Counted from the first letter of the stretch, positions 22,494-33,480 are shown. The stretch is 59,717 nt of DNA from Zygnema cylindricum (GCA_037447655.1 JBBHKE010002910.1:64001-123717); one strand, 5' to 3'. Notes: a model not told the origin generated them from the letters alone. Made by a program: numbers and translations.

Positions 22494-23494
22494 TGCGATT
22501 TTGTGTCCCCCAATGGACTGCAGAATTCAGGAAGCCTCTAGATAGTTTTTTACGAGCCCACTTTCAACTTAGATCTCTGCTTCCCAAGCATACAAATAAC
22601 CAATCTGACTGCACCCTCTGCAGTCTAGACTCCCCTGAGTCCACAACAAGAAGAATCATAGAAAACGACCAACCAATCGATTAATTATCAAGTGGCAAAG
22701 ATGCCAAAATATATACAAGTTTGTAGGGAGAGAGGCGGCTACCTCCTAAATCCTCTAAGTCTTAAAACCCTCTCACACCCCTATCTATTGATGTACAAAC
22801 CAAGCAGAAGAGTGTAAGTACAAAAAGGTACTATGGCTGGTGTACCTTTTGTACGATCTGTGTACGACTCGGCCATTGAGTGGACGCCTGTCTCCTCTAG
22901 ACTTGTCCTTATGCTCTCTAGGATTTTCGCTTTTCAATGTCACCTTGCCACGTGGCGCCAGGTCATCTCACGCCCGAAAACCGCCAAAGCGGCCATTCCG
23001 AGATCTCGGCGATAATGCGGGCGGTAGGATCGAAACCGGCTTTAATTGTTAGCCGTCCAAAATAGATGTTCGATAAATACTTTTTGTGCGAATTCGCGTT
23101 CGTACTATAACCAGTCTTTTTCTATGTTCCTTATCCGTAATTCCGTTAATCGGATTAATGAACATATACACCTTTAAATAGTAATCATACCCCATGTACT
23201 CTAACGGACTTCATCAACATGCTCGTTAAAGCTGACGGCTACGCCTCGCTCTGCCGGTCGGAGGTTCGAGTCTTGTCAGACTCAACCTTTTTGTTAGAGG
23301 TGACTGTTGTCACTTCTATTGACATGTCTAAGGAGCACAGATAGCCATGGCTCCACCACTGTCTCTACCTTCAGTGGCTATAACAAGTGTGGGGGCTAGA
23401 GATAGAAGGTGGAAATAGTCTGCCAGTGCTTTTTCTTTTGTCGTGCCTCCAAATTTAGACTAATAAAATACCCTAAAATCTAATAGTTTTAACA
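22494..23494 (-). repeat. Copia 2 3' LTR, about 1.0 kb
   Basis: On the minus strand it starts TGTTAAAAC after a polypurine tract (AAAATAAGGGGAG). It matches 27854-28659 with few differences. It contains a B-box-like GGTTCGAGTC near 23262. Confidence 0.9.
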
Positions 23495-23507
23495 CTCCCC
23501 TTATTTT

Positions 23508-24011
23508 CTAGTCTAATTTAAATTTCTCCCTTAATCCACATTTTTCTCTACAGTATTTCAATCTGGGAGATGGTACAAGTTTGTTCATCATATCAGCAAT
23601 CATTTCCCCATCAGGTATATACACAAGATTTAACATTTTGTTTTCAACTTTTTCTTTCACAAAGCTTAATCTTATGTCCATATGTTTTGCTATGAAATGG
23701 TGTTTTGGATTGGCTGCAATTGAAATTGCAGCTTGATTATAACAAAAAACATCATACACTCCCTCCTTCATATATCTCATTTCTTAAAACAATGATTTCA
23801 CCCACATTAGTTCTTTTACAGTAGAATAAGACGCCATATACTCAGCCTCCATAGTAGACTTAGCAACCACCGTTTGTTGCTTACTGCTCCAACAGCAACC
23901 ACCTTCCCCCACATACAAAACATATCCAAAAATGCATATTCTCATATGTGCATCCCCATAACTGGCATCACTCCAAGTGGTGATATCAGTGTGCTCCCCT
24001 CCCAAATGCAA
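23508..24011 (-). pseudogene. Copia 2 RNase H
   Basis: Two frames interrupted by one stop (about 23783). First part: W-S-D-A-S-Y-G-D (catalytic Asp), F-G-Y-V-L-Y, W-S-S-K-Q-Q-T-V-V-A-K-S-T-M-E-A-E-Y-M. Second part: Y-N-Q-A-A-I-S-I-A-A-N-P, D-I-R-L-S-F-V-K-E-K-V and the terminal K-L-V-P-S. Note Y-N-Q-A where D-N-Q-A carries the third catalytic Asp in copia 1, so activity would be lost. Confidence 0.85.
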
Positions 24012-24617
24012 CCATAAATCTTTGGTTCGAACCAGATATCTTATGACTCTCTTCGTTGCCTCCCAATCTTTCTTTCTAGGATCGTTAAGACTCCTACTGA
24101 GGACTCCTATTGTTGCCGCTATGTCCGGCCTTATACAGTTGATGAAGTAGATTAAACTTCCTACGACCTGTCTCTAAGGAATAGAATTCATGAACTCTCT
24201 TTCCTCTGGACTCATCTGATCCTCTAAGATTATCACTACTCCTTCTACACTCCCATCAGTTACTTTCTTTATGTCCATGGGAGTGGTACACATGTTAGCT
24301 TTCTCCATTTGAAATTTCTCAAGCATATTTCATATTGCTTCTTTCTAAGTGAGTCTTATGATCCTCTTCCCCCTATCTCTTTCCATTTGAATTCCCAAAA
24401 TGTATCTTGCCTCACCTAAATCTTTCATATCAAATCTGCCTTTAAGATCTTTTTTTAACAGATTGATCTTTTCCATAGACTTACTTAAAACCAGCAAATC
24501 ATCCACATATATGGCAATAAAAATAACCCCATTCTCATCTTCAAATATATAAATAGAATTGTACGAACTGATCCGGATATATCCTTGACTGGTAAGAAAC
24601 TCATCTAGTTTCTTATT
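24012..24617 (-). pseudogene. Copia 2 RT C-terminal half and connection
   Basis: Translating the minus strand gives I-F-I-A-I-Y-V-D-D-L-L-V-L (active-site YVDD at about 24500) and Y-I-L-G-I-Q-M-E-R-D, then R-Q-V-V-G-S-L and R-P-D-I-A-A-T-I-G-V-L-S-R-S-L, with stops near 24345, 24330 and 24175 and one at about 24615 where a W codon stood. It continues the 24618-25490 frame. Confidence 0.8.
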
Positions 24618-25490
24618 TTATTGCCCAGGAGCTTGCTTTAGTCCACATAAGGACTTTATAAGTCTGCAGACTTTGCTCTCCTCACCTTCCTCAATAAACC
24701 CTTCTGGTTGCCTCATGAAAATTTCTTCCTCTAGTTCACCATTTAGGAAGGCGGTCTTGATATCCATCTGGTGTATTTCCATGTCTTCCGCTGCCGCTAG
24801 ACTAAGGAGGATCCTTACTGATGTGAACCGAACCACAGTAGCAAAGGTCTCCTCATAATATATCCATTCTTTTTGAGTGAACCCATTTGTTACGAACCGA
24901 GCCTTATATCTTTCAATGGTATTATCTGGGTTCAGTTTCAGTCTAAACACCAACTTGCACCCGATACGTTTTCTGTTTGGAGGATAGTCCACTAGTTCCC
25001 AAGTATTTGCTTCCATGATGGATGCCATCTCATTATTTATTGCTCTAACCCATCTGTCCCTCTCCGGACTGTCCATTGCCGCTGAATATGACTGACGCTC
25101 ATCATGGTGAGAGAGCTTAGTTACCTTGTGAGCGGCTTGTCTTTCTTGCAGCCTTTTGTTGCTCATTTGTCCTCCTTCAAAATCCGAAGCTGGGATGGAG
25201 GGAAGTCTCGGGTTTCTTCTTACTGTCTCATCGGCTCCCCTATCCATGGAAGTCGGTTCCATCTCCTCCTCTTCTGTCTCCTCGAAATGTATAAGAGTAT
25301 GAGCAAATTCTGGTTTGTCTCCTTCATCGTGGATCTCCCCTGAATCTGCAATCACCTTTTCACTTATGTCCCTTCTGGGAAGATCTAAGTTTTCCTCACC
25401 ATTGGACTCAAAGCTGATTTTTATCTTCTTTGTGTATTTGAAAGGATCAAATGACTTACCTTCATCCATGACAACTAGATGTTTTACCAA
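24618..25490 (-). pseudogene. Copia 2 reverse transcriptase, N-terminal half
   Basis: 290 residues with W-E-L-V-D-Y-P, R-Y-K-A-R-F-V, H-Q-M-D-I-K-T-A-F-L-N-G (first catalytic Asp), E-I-F-M-R-Q-P-E-G-F and L-K-Q-A-P-G-Q at the end, where a stop replaces the expected Trp. The YVDD active site lies beyond this stop. The N-terminal part (about residues 1-110) is the variable linker after integrase. Confidence 0.88.
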
Positions 25491-25586
25491 AATGATATCT
25501 TACTTAGCCAAATCATAGACTCTATATCCCTTGACATCCTCATCATATCCCACAAAGTATCTTGGTTTTCCTTTAGCATTTAGTTT

Positions 25587-26075
25587 CTAGTTCTTCCTAT
25601 CGGTGTCAAGACTGTAAACTTGACTGCCAAATACTTTCAGGTGAGAGATATTTGGTTTCCTTCCAGCCCATCTCTCATAAGGTGTCATTTCAATCACAGC
25701 TGTGGTAAGGACTCTATTCTTAATGTAGTTAGCGCAGTTCATGGCTTCAGCCCAAAACCATTTTCCTATCCTCTTGTCGCCCAAAATACTACATACGCTA
25801 TCTCCTAGAGTTTGGTTCAACCTCTCAACTACCCCATTCTGTTTTAGATTATAAGCTACGGATTTTTGATGCAGAACTCCCTCATCCCTCAGATATTCTT
25901 CAAACTGGTTAAAGGTATATTCCCTCCCATTGTCACTCTTTATTCTCTTAATGGGGGTTTCGTGCAACTTCTCACTCCAAGTTTTATATTCTTTGAAGTA
26001 AATAGGTGTTTCAAACTTTGTTTTTAGGAAGTAGACTCTAGAGTATCTGGACCAGTCATCAATAATTGTCATCAT
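25587..26075 (-). pseudogene. Copia 2 integrase core
   Basis: 162 residues beginning inside the rve domain: I-I-D-D-W-S-R-Y-S-R (first Asp), I-K-S-D-N-G-R-E-Y (second Asp) and K-Q-N-G-V-V-E-R-L-N-Q-T (Glu). The upstream pre-integrase segment is at 26193-26585, separated by stops. Catalytic residues are kept although the frame is broken. Confidence 0.9.
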
Positions 26076-26192
26076 GAACCTCTTACCTCCTACCGAAGGT
26101 ACTTTTGCAGGTCCTTAGATATCTGTGTGCACCAGATCTAGTACTTTCTCACCTTTATATGTGGCATTTTTTGGAAAAGGAAGTTTGTGAGC

Positions 26193-26585
26193 CTAACCTT
26201 GGGCACAGCCACTACAATCATCCACCATTTCATTATCCCCAAAGTGAATGCCTTCTACTACACCGAGCTTCTTCATTTCCCTCGGCCTATGAAAGTGCAC
26301 ATGCCCCAACCTCTTATGCCAAATCATCAAGTTTGGGACACCAGCATAGTAAGCATTCTTCTTTTCATTACTCAAGTTAAGCCTAAACATTCTTTGGCTA
26401 CCCTTATCTCTAGTGAAGTAGACTTCATCCCCATACTTAGATCTAAAGACTCTATTTCTAGTGAAGGTATCAAATTCTTTATCATCCAACACAGACGTAG
26501 AGACCAGATTTTTGCTCAGTTGAGGAATATAAAGTACATATGAGAAAGTGAGTATGGAAGGCTTACCCTCAACTAAGAACTTCAA
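26193..26585 (-). pseudogene. Copia 2 GAG-pre-integrase zinc region
   Basis: 130 residues including L-V-S-T-S-V-L-D-D-K, W-H-K-R-L-G-H-V-H and D-D-C-S-G-C-A-Q-G, i.e. the His/Cys zinc-binding N-terminus of copia integrase. It ends with a TAG replacing the codon after Q-G that copia 1 reads as Lys. Confidence 0.82.
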
Positions 26586-26591
26586 ATCTAC

Positions 26592-27692
26592 CTATCCAAC
26601 TAGATTTGTCATAACTACTCTCCCATCCTTGTACTCTATCTCTACAGTGAGAATCTTCCTTGGCTTGGTAAAGAGGTGCGTGTCACGACACATATGCATG
26701 GATGCTCTTGGGTCGATGATCCATCCTTCTTGTGGAGGCTTCCGAATGGCTCCAAGGGCACACTTTTGCTTTCGAGGGATCTCCTTTTCCTCTAGCTCCT
26801 TGTCAAGAATAAGCTCTCTGTCCTCCTTCTCATAAGACTCATCTTCCTCGGTCTTCCATTTCACTTGGGTGACCACAAGTGCCTTCTTCTTTCCTCCGGA
26901 GGGCCCTCCTCCACGATTTTCTTGGAGCCTCAACTCGGACAGCTTGGTACAATTAGCTATGAAGTGTCCTCGTTTTTTGCAGAAATGACAAAGGCCCTTT
27001 GGAGGCCTCGGTCCTCCCGTTTTATCTTTCTTTCCCTTGAAGCCGCCGTATGGGGTCGTTGAATCCTTCCCCCACTGGTCCTTTCCGGATGCTAGAGCTT
27101 GCACGCTCTTTCCCCCTCTCCGAATCTCGATAGTGTTCTCTTGTACAAAGATCATCCGGGCCAATGTGTTCCACTTCCACAAACTATCATCCATTTCCTG
27201 CCCTCGGTACACTATGTTCTCAAATTCATTTGGCAGTTTCATGATGAGGGTGTGTACTTTCATCTTCATTGTACCGGTCCATCCGGCGCTCTCCATCTCC
27301 ATATACAAACAAGAGAGGTCATTGCAAAAGTCTAGCATTTTCCCCCCTTTGTAAGTGTAGTCTCCTAATCTTTGCTCAGCCAAATGAAGCTCCTGAATGG
27401 TACTGGCTCTATAGATCTCCACTAAGGTTTCCCACAACTCCTCGGCCTTGAAAATGTGGAGATGAGAGGTCGCCAAAGCTTGAGTAAGATGCCTTAGAAT
27501 GAAGTACCTGGGAGCCATGTTTGTGTATTCCCACATATGAATATCATTTTCCTCAGTCTTCTCGGACACTGTTTCGGTTACCGTGGCGATAAAAGTAAGG
27601 GGTGTCTCTTTCCCTTTCCCCTTTTGAGACACACTGCTGTCCCCACTGTCTGTCTCCTCCGTTGGAGCAGATGCCGCTGTAGAAGACCTCAC
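26592..27692 (-). pseudogene. gag: Copia 2 Gag-protease
   Basis: A 366-residue frame. Capsid-like UBN2 region: W-E-Y-T-N-M-A, L-W-E-T-L-V-E-I-Y-R, D-F-C-N-D-L. CCHC knuckle C-H-F-C-K-K-R-G-H-F-I-A-N-C at about residues 236-249. The protease site reads I-I-D-P-R-A-S-M-H-M instead of D-S-G-A-S, so the catalytic flap sequence is destroyed although the Asp remains. The best-preserved copia frame in the window, and it still could not process a polyprotein. Confidence 0.88.
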
Positions 27693-27853
27693 TCCACCAA
27701 ACCCTGGTGGGATTCCCTAAGATGGACATTTCACTTTTCCACTAACGATGCAACAATATCGTTTTTCGCCCAAAGCCCCTTCCATCATTGCTTCCCAATA
27801 AATGAACCCAAAATCCGTTGAAGATGGGCACCCTAGAGGGTGGGCCCATAACC

Positions 27854-28659
27854 TGCAATTCTGTGTCCCCCATTCGACTGCAGAATTCAGGAAGCCTCTA
27901 GATAGTTTTTTACTAGCCCACTTTAACCTTAGATCTCTGCTACCCAAGCAGACAAATAACCAATCTGACTGCACCCTGTGCGGTCTGGACTCCCCTGAGT
28001 CCACAACAAGAAGAATCATAGAAAATGACCAACCAACCGATTAATTATCAAGTGGCAAAGATGCCAAAATATATACAAGTTTGTAGAGAGAGACGCGGCT
28101 ACCTCCTAAATCCTCTAAGTCCAAAACCCCTCTCACACCCCTATCTATTGATGTACGAACCAATCAGAAGATTGTAAAGTACAGAAAGGTACTATGGCCG
28201 ATGTACCTTCTGTACGATCTGTGTACGACTCGGCCATTGAGTGAACGCCCGTCTCCTCTAGACTTGTTCTCATGCTCTCTGGGATTCGCGCTTTCCAATG
28301 TCACCTTGCCACGTGGCGCTAGATCATGTCACGCCCGAAAACCGCCAAAGCGGCCATTTTGGGATCTCGGCGATGATGCGGGTCATAGGATCGGAACCGA
28401 CTTTAATTGTTAACGGTCCAAAATAGATGTTCGATAAATACTTTTTGTGTGAATTCGCGTTCGTACTATAACCAGTCTTTTTCTATGTTCCTTATCCGTA
28501 TTTATGTTAATCGGATTAATGAACATATACACCTTTAAATAGTAATCATACCCCATGTACTCTAACGGACTTCATCAACATGCTCGTTAAAGCTGACGGC
28601 TACGCCTCGCTCTGCCGGTCGGAGGTTCGAGTCTTGTCAGACTCAACCTTTTTGTTAGA
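27854..28659 (-). repeat. Copia 2 5' LTR, truncated
   Basis: Aligned to 22494-23494 it stops within TTTTTGTTAGA. The inner edge is followed on the minus strand by GGTTATGGGCCCACC, the probable primer-binding site, shared with copia 1. Confidence 0.85.
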
Positions 28660-29850
28660 TCTCCGAAGGTCTGGGAGGTAATATTGACCGTCAAATGTTC
28701 ATCTGCGAGGCGTTCGTTTCATTTTTCTCTATAACTGTCAACCCACCTCGAAGAGGTGGGTTGGCAGATACAGAAAAAAAAAATTCGTGACACGTTGGAC
28801 GATTAAGCTACGTGTCATGATGTAAAACCAACGAAAATTGACGAAATTTGCACATAACACGCACTCTAAAAAATACAACCGAAAATAAAAATGTAATTTC
28901 GTAACATTCCTTCGTCACGCTATTTTCGGTAACTTTTGTTCGTCACACTATTTCTCTCAAAGGACCTTCGTTATGTTCGAAAACAAAAACCCTAAAAAAC
29001 GAGCTGGCTTAAAAACTGGCGTATGCAAAAAGTATAAAATTTATGTCGTATGATGATTTTGTGCGCAAGTACATGGTACACAAAAGAAGATTTGAAGTTA
29101 AGTTTGTCGGTGCTAAAAATCTGAAAGATATTCAGTATCTGATCGTAGCTTGCGTGGCGCCAGTCAATCTAGAACATGTGGTTTACATACCCTTCGTGAT
29201 GGAACATCGACTCAATCGACCCGGTCTGTAGAGTTGGTCGTACGATTACAGAAACGTTTGATGGAACTTCACCCTTAGGGAACTTACTTTGTTTGTTAGC
29301 GCGGATTCGGTGGACTCGGATTTCAATGGTCTCTATGTGTTTACTCGAAATTGTTACTTACCGTCGTGACGATTGTATACGTCGACAATGCTCGTGACGA
29401 CTGTCAACGTGAACAATCTGTGTTGCCGCACCGTATTTTTTGAAACTTTTTGAATAGTCGCAAATCGGAAGACACATTGTAATTTTGAAATGATTTGGCA
29501 TGTCGCATGTCATTACGTAACATCGTAGACCTATTGCATTACACCCGTGGCTGTACAACATGCCTTCGCGTAAACCTCACCTGTCCGGTAGTAATGACTT
29601 CGCAGATTTTTCACCTTCGTAAAATTTCCACCTTTACGTGAAATGACACTGCACCATCGAGACCCCTTAAAAAACAAACAGTACAAGGTGCATACGGACA
29701 AAAACGAAAAACCTTATACTTTTTTCCGTCGTCAAAATATTATGAAAACATTTCACACGTGAAAAATGTGTGTAAACGGTTCTACTTTATTTAAAACACA
29801 TTGCCGATATGGTTTATGATACGTTTGAAGATGATGTGATAGTGGGTCGA
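28660..29850 (-). repeat. Right arm of the inverted repeat, uninterrupted form
   Basis: Reverse complement of the pieces of 5749-8800 without their three insertions, so it serves as the reference empty allele. At 28738-28770 it has a hairpin, CAACCCACCTC-GAA-GAGGTGGGTTG. It carries GGGTGAAGTTCCATCA-type sequence (in inverse at 29260-29277) that resembles the termini at 46191-46961. No domain was recognised. Confidence 0.8.
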
Positions 29851-30777
29851 TGTAACAGTAATAGTTGATTGAACTTGTTCGTAAATGGGTATTTAATTGT
29901 TACGAAAATAGAGTTTTGAATTTGATAGACGCCCGCGAAAGATTCGCACGATTTAGGGTTGTATTTTAAAAGATATAGTGATTGGTGTATTTAGGCGACA
30001 ACTCGAGGTCAAAATAAAGATTCGGTGTTCATTGGTACAAGTTAAGGGTCAAATTATTCTTGGAATTTAAGGCGTACGTTTATAAAGTACTAAACGAAAT
30101 CAATATTTCGTTTTAGTACGCACGATGGTTCGTTTCGTACAATTTTTAGTACGAAACGTCACTTTCAATTTATCGAATTTCGTAGGTAGTTTCGCGTGTG
30201 AAATTTTTGACAGACGTTCGTGCGAAGTCGCGTTTCGTTTGGCACCCACTTTTGCATGTAAATGTTACGGAATGAAACGTAGCGTTTGATTGGTTAACAT
30301 TGGTCAGTCTGAGTCCTTGTTGATGAATGATTGGCCCAAGTAAAACCTGATTAACGGAGCGTTGACTCTGGCCTGGCGAGTCCAAGGCGATGATAAATAA
30401 ATACTCAACTGTAAGAGAAAAGTAAACATCTTTTCCTTTGGAAGAGTTTGTGGAAATTCTGGTTGATCTTGGCATTGAGCTATTAAGACCAAATTGGAGC
30501 AATGGCATTATTGCACTGAAATCTCTTACTAACTAAATAGTGTTTTAGTAGTTAAGAGATAGATATATTAAGAGTGGAGAATAGTGGAAAATACTTTAAA
30601 AGAAGGGTTGAGCCACGAGTGCAAGAGACCAAGCTAATGTTATGTGGATAGAAGCTTCTTCTAGTTTAAAGTTTATCCTTATGTGAGTGCTTTCCAATGT
30701 AGAAGTGTATTTTCCAATGTGTGGTATGTGTGGTTGAAATTGGTTGTAGTAATGGGATTTTCTGAGAGGTAGGAGAT
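29851..30777 (+). mobile_element. 5' LTR of Ty3/gypsy element 2
   Basis: Starts TGTAACAG and matches the gypsy 1 LTR to within a few bases of its end (GGTAGGAGATC), then breaks into MITE sequence, so the terminal bases, PBS and leader are missing. Contains the conserved hairpin CGTTTCGTAC/GTACGAAACG at about 30130. Confidence 0.85.
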
Positions 30778-30839
30778 CATGTTTCAAGTTCAGTACAGAT
30801 TGTCGCGGATTTTTGTAAACTACCCCAGTTTCCGTTTGA

Positions 30840-30960
30840 TGGAACATCACCTTTACTCTAATTTGTTTTTTAATGGGTTTTTATTAATTCTATTTGAAAA
30901 ACTGGGTAAAAAATGGGGTACCGCAATCAGAGTCATTGATGCTAATAGCGATTCACGGTG
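30840..30960. mobile_element. One end of a CACCG/TA MITE (47264-48083 type)
   Basis: Ends AATAGCGATTCACGGTG followed by TA, and contains GGGGTACCGCAATCAGAGTC, which in inverse matches the left end of 47264-48083. The other terminus was not found. Confidence 0.55.
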
Positions 30961-31016
30961 TACTTTTATGAACACTAAAAGTACACAATGTACCGCCACT
31001 ACAATACAGTACTATA

Positions 31017-31403
31017 CACCGCCAATCGCTATTAGCGTACAGGTTTCTTTAGCGTATAAGAATAATTGCAGTAAATTACGCTAATTAGTGATTTGAAAAT
31101 TTAAAAAAAAAACATACATTCTAATTGTTTACCAATGCTAATTTCGTACACAAATCGTACGTTCACACAGTCGAAACGTGGTTGTTGGACGAATATGTGC
31201 GAACGTGATATTTGACAGCCCGATTTCATCCCCTTTTTAGAGCGCCTAATCTCATGCGTTCGCGGTTACTAAAACTCATTAATTATACTCTTCACTTAAA
31301 AAGGTACAATGTTGTACGGTATGACACTTACGTACTTTCGTTTTTACGCTATTTGGACAAGAAACCCTAAATGGCGTAAAGGAAAAAAGAGAATAATTTA
31401 TGC
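31017..31403. mobile_element. MITE of the 2041-2580 type, interrupted
   Basis: Starts CACCGCCAATCGCTATTAG after TA (31015-31016) and follows 2041-2580 through GAATAATTTATG, where the next MITE (31406-31905) begins. Its remaining end is missing. Confidence 0.7.
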
Positions 31404-31405
31404 TA

Positions 31406-31905
31406 CATTGCGAATCGTAATTAGAGTAAATTACTCTAATTCGGTCGCTCGAAATTTCGACTCTATCGCATGAAATAGAGTAAATGATTCTAATTTTGTC
31501 ATTATTATATTTAAGGTAAAGTTTAATTAGCGTTTTTAATTCTAATATATGTTTGTTTTATATAGTGTGGAGTAGGACGACCTCTGACCGTGCAAAATTG
31601 TACTTTATTAAGTAAACAAGTACAAATTATGATTTAATACAGGCCGTTATCATGTAACTGCGTTTTAACGAACAACGTAGTGCAAACGTAATAGTTATGA
31701 TAAACTGTACGTTTTGCCAAATTTTGTACGAATACCTTATTTACAATATAGGATATTAGCGTGCCAAATTAGAGTACTTAAATAAATTAGAGTAAACTTC
31801 ATAGTTGAAACAGGTCTATCACATAATTTAGAGTTCATTATTCTAATTTGTTCTTATAGTTTTTGTACTCTAATTTTTTCATTACATTAATTACGATTCG
31901 CGGTG
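31406..31905. mobile_element. MITE of the CACCG/TA group, 500 bp
   Basis: The ends CATTGCGAATCGTAATTAG and ATTACGATTCGCGGTG are inverted, with TA on both sides (31404-31405, 31906-31907). Inverted relative to 32272-32772; the pair shares CTCTAATTCGGTCGCTCG-like subterminal sequence. Inserted into the preceding MITE. Confidence 0.85.
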
Positions 31906-31912
31906 TAGTGTA

Positions 31913-32111
31913 CACCGTGAATCGTTATTAGCCTTATGTAACCTATATCGACACCCCAAATTTTTGACATTGATAACTTAAATATACTTTATTACACTAT
32001 TTAAGGACGTGGGCCATAATCTGCCACGTCTCCTGACACTAAATTAGAATGAATGACGCTAATTTTGTATTTACACTTATAATTTCTATACGCTAATAAC
32101 GATTCAAGGTG
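31913..32111. mobile_element. 199-bp MITE, partner of 32810-33006
   Basis: CACCGTGAATCGTTATTAG at the left and CGATTCAAGGTG at the right, TA on both sides, then (CTGTA)n. The centre carries GGCCATAATCTGCCACGTCT, close to GACCATAATCTACCACGTCT in the partner copy. Confidence 0.8.
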
Positions 32112-32271
32112 TACTGTACTGTACTGTACAGTATTCCTCCCAGACAAGAAATCGTAGCTCGTTTCTAGGTTCCACAGCGTAGAAGCTCCCGAGAATTTAT
32201 GAAAAGAAAGCGAGAACGTCTACGCCAATGAAAATCGAGCGCGTGTAGGCCGTTAAGACAAACTCTAGGTA

Positions 32272-32772
32272 CACCGCGAATCGTAATTAGAGTAATGAAT
32301 AAATTAGAGTACAAAAACTAAAAACAAAAATTAGAGTAATTAACGCTAATTTATGTGATAGATCTTTTTCAACTATGAAGTTTACTCTTATTTATATAAG
32401 TACTCTAATTTGGCACGCTAATATCCTCTACTGTAAATAAGGTATTAGTACACAATTTGGCAAAACGTACAGTTTATCGTCACTATGGCGTTTGCACTAC
32501 GCGGTTTGTTAAAAAGCAATTATATGATAACGACCTGTATTAAATCATTATTTGTACTTTTTTACTTAATAAAGTACAATTTTGCACGGTCTGACACCGT
32601 CTGTACTCCACACTCTTTAAAACGAACCTATATTAGAATTGAAAACTCTAATTAAACTTTACCTTAAATAGAATAATGAAAAAATTAGAATCGTTTACTC
32701 TATTTCATGCGATAGAGTCGAAATTTCGAGCGACCGAATTAGAGTAATTTACTCTAATTACGATTCGCGGTG
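32272..32772. mobile_element. MITE of the CACCG/TA group, 501 bp, best-preserved copy
   Basis: Perfect inverted termini CACCGCGAATCGTAATTAG and CTAATTACGATTCGCGGTG; TA at 32270-32271 and 32773-32774. No transposase inside. It is the reference copy for the family. Confidence 0.9.
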
Positions 32773-32809
32773 TACTGTGTAGTCCCCACCGGTTTTACAA
32801 TATACAATA

Positions 32810-33006
32810 CACCGCCAATCGCTATTAGAGTATATAACGCCAATTCGGTGCCCTTTTTTGAAAAAAAAAAACCTGAAATACAATTAATAACGCTATTTAA
32901 GTAGGTGGACCATAATCTACCACGTCTCAGGTACTAAATTAGAATCAATAACGCTAAATTTTTTTTGACGCTATTTAATCCTTGACTCTAATAGCGATTG
33001 GCGGTG
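32810..33006. mobile_element. 197-bp MITE at the junction with gypsy 2 gag
   Basis: CACCGCCAATCGCTATTAGAG and its inverse, ending CGATTGGCGGTG, TA on both sides. The right-hand TA is part of gypsy gag sequence (TAGAGGAT, as at 11371), so it inserted into or beside the element's coding region. Confidence 0.85.
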
Positions 33007-33008
33007 TA

Positions 33009-33480
33009 GAGGATCAGTTGGAGTATAACCGTGAAACTCGACCACTCAGAGGAAATTTCAATGAAGTATCAGAGTGGGGTGAGGAGGAGTTTGAGGAAGA
33101 CGGTTTGAATGCATGTCTGGTGAATAGGCAGAATATCTTCAGGGTTAATCAAAGAGGTGGACAGAGTGTTAATATGGGAAACAAATTTTACAATAGAGAG
33201 GGATACATTAAGAGTCCTAAACGAAGTATTAATGCTCAGAAACTCAATCTAAGAATTCCTACATGCACTATTTGTTAGAAAAGAGCTCATAGCTTATCTG
33301 AGTGTGCACAACTAAAAAAGAAAATGTTATAACTGTGGAGAGGAGAGACATTTCAGTAGAGAATGCACAAAATCGAAAAAAAAAGTAATTTGTTTTAAAT
33401 GCGGAGGTCCAGATCATTACGCTAAAGACTGTACAGATAAGGGTTCTCTTAAAACAATTGATGTCAATAAAGGTCTTCAA
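33009..33480 (+). pseudogene. gag: Gypsy 2 Gag C-terminus with CCHC fingers
   Basis: Reads through E-V-S-E-W-G-E-E-E-F-E-E to zinc fingers C-T-I-C (then a stop), C-Y-N-C-G-E-E-R-H-F-S-R-E-C and C-F-K-C-G-G-P-D-H-Y-A-K-D-C. The second finger has Arg where Gly is usual. One stop at about 33276 and a frame change near 33318 break it. It lacks the N-terminal capsid part, lost at the MITE cluster. Confidence 0.8.

Larger units (their letters stand above)
22494..28659 (-). mobile_element. Ty1/copia element 2, truncated at its 5' LTR
   Basis: The order on the minus strand is partial 5' LTR (27854-28659), gag, protease, integrase, RT, RNase H, polypurine tract, 3' LTR (22494-23494). The 5' LTR lacks its outermost roughly 190 bp and joins inverted-repeat sequence directly at 28659/28660, so no target duplication can be tested on that side. 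The LTRs differ from those of copia 1, while the coding regions are clearly related. Confidence 0.9.
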
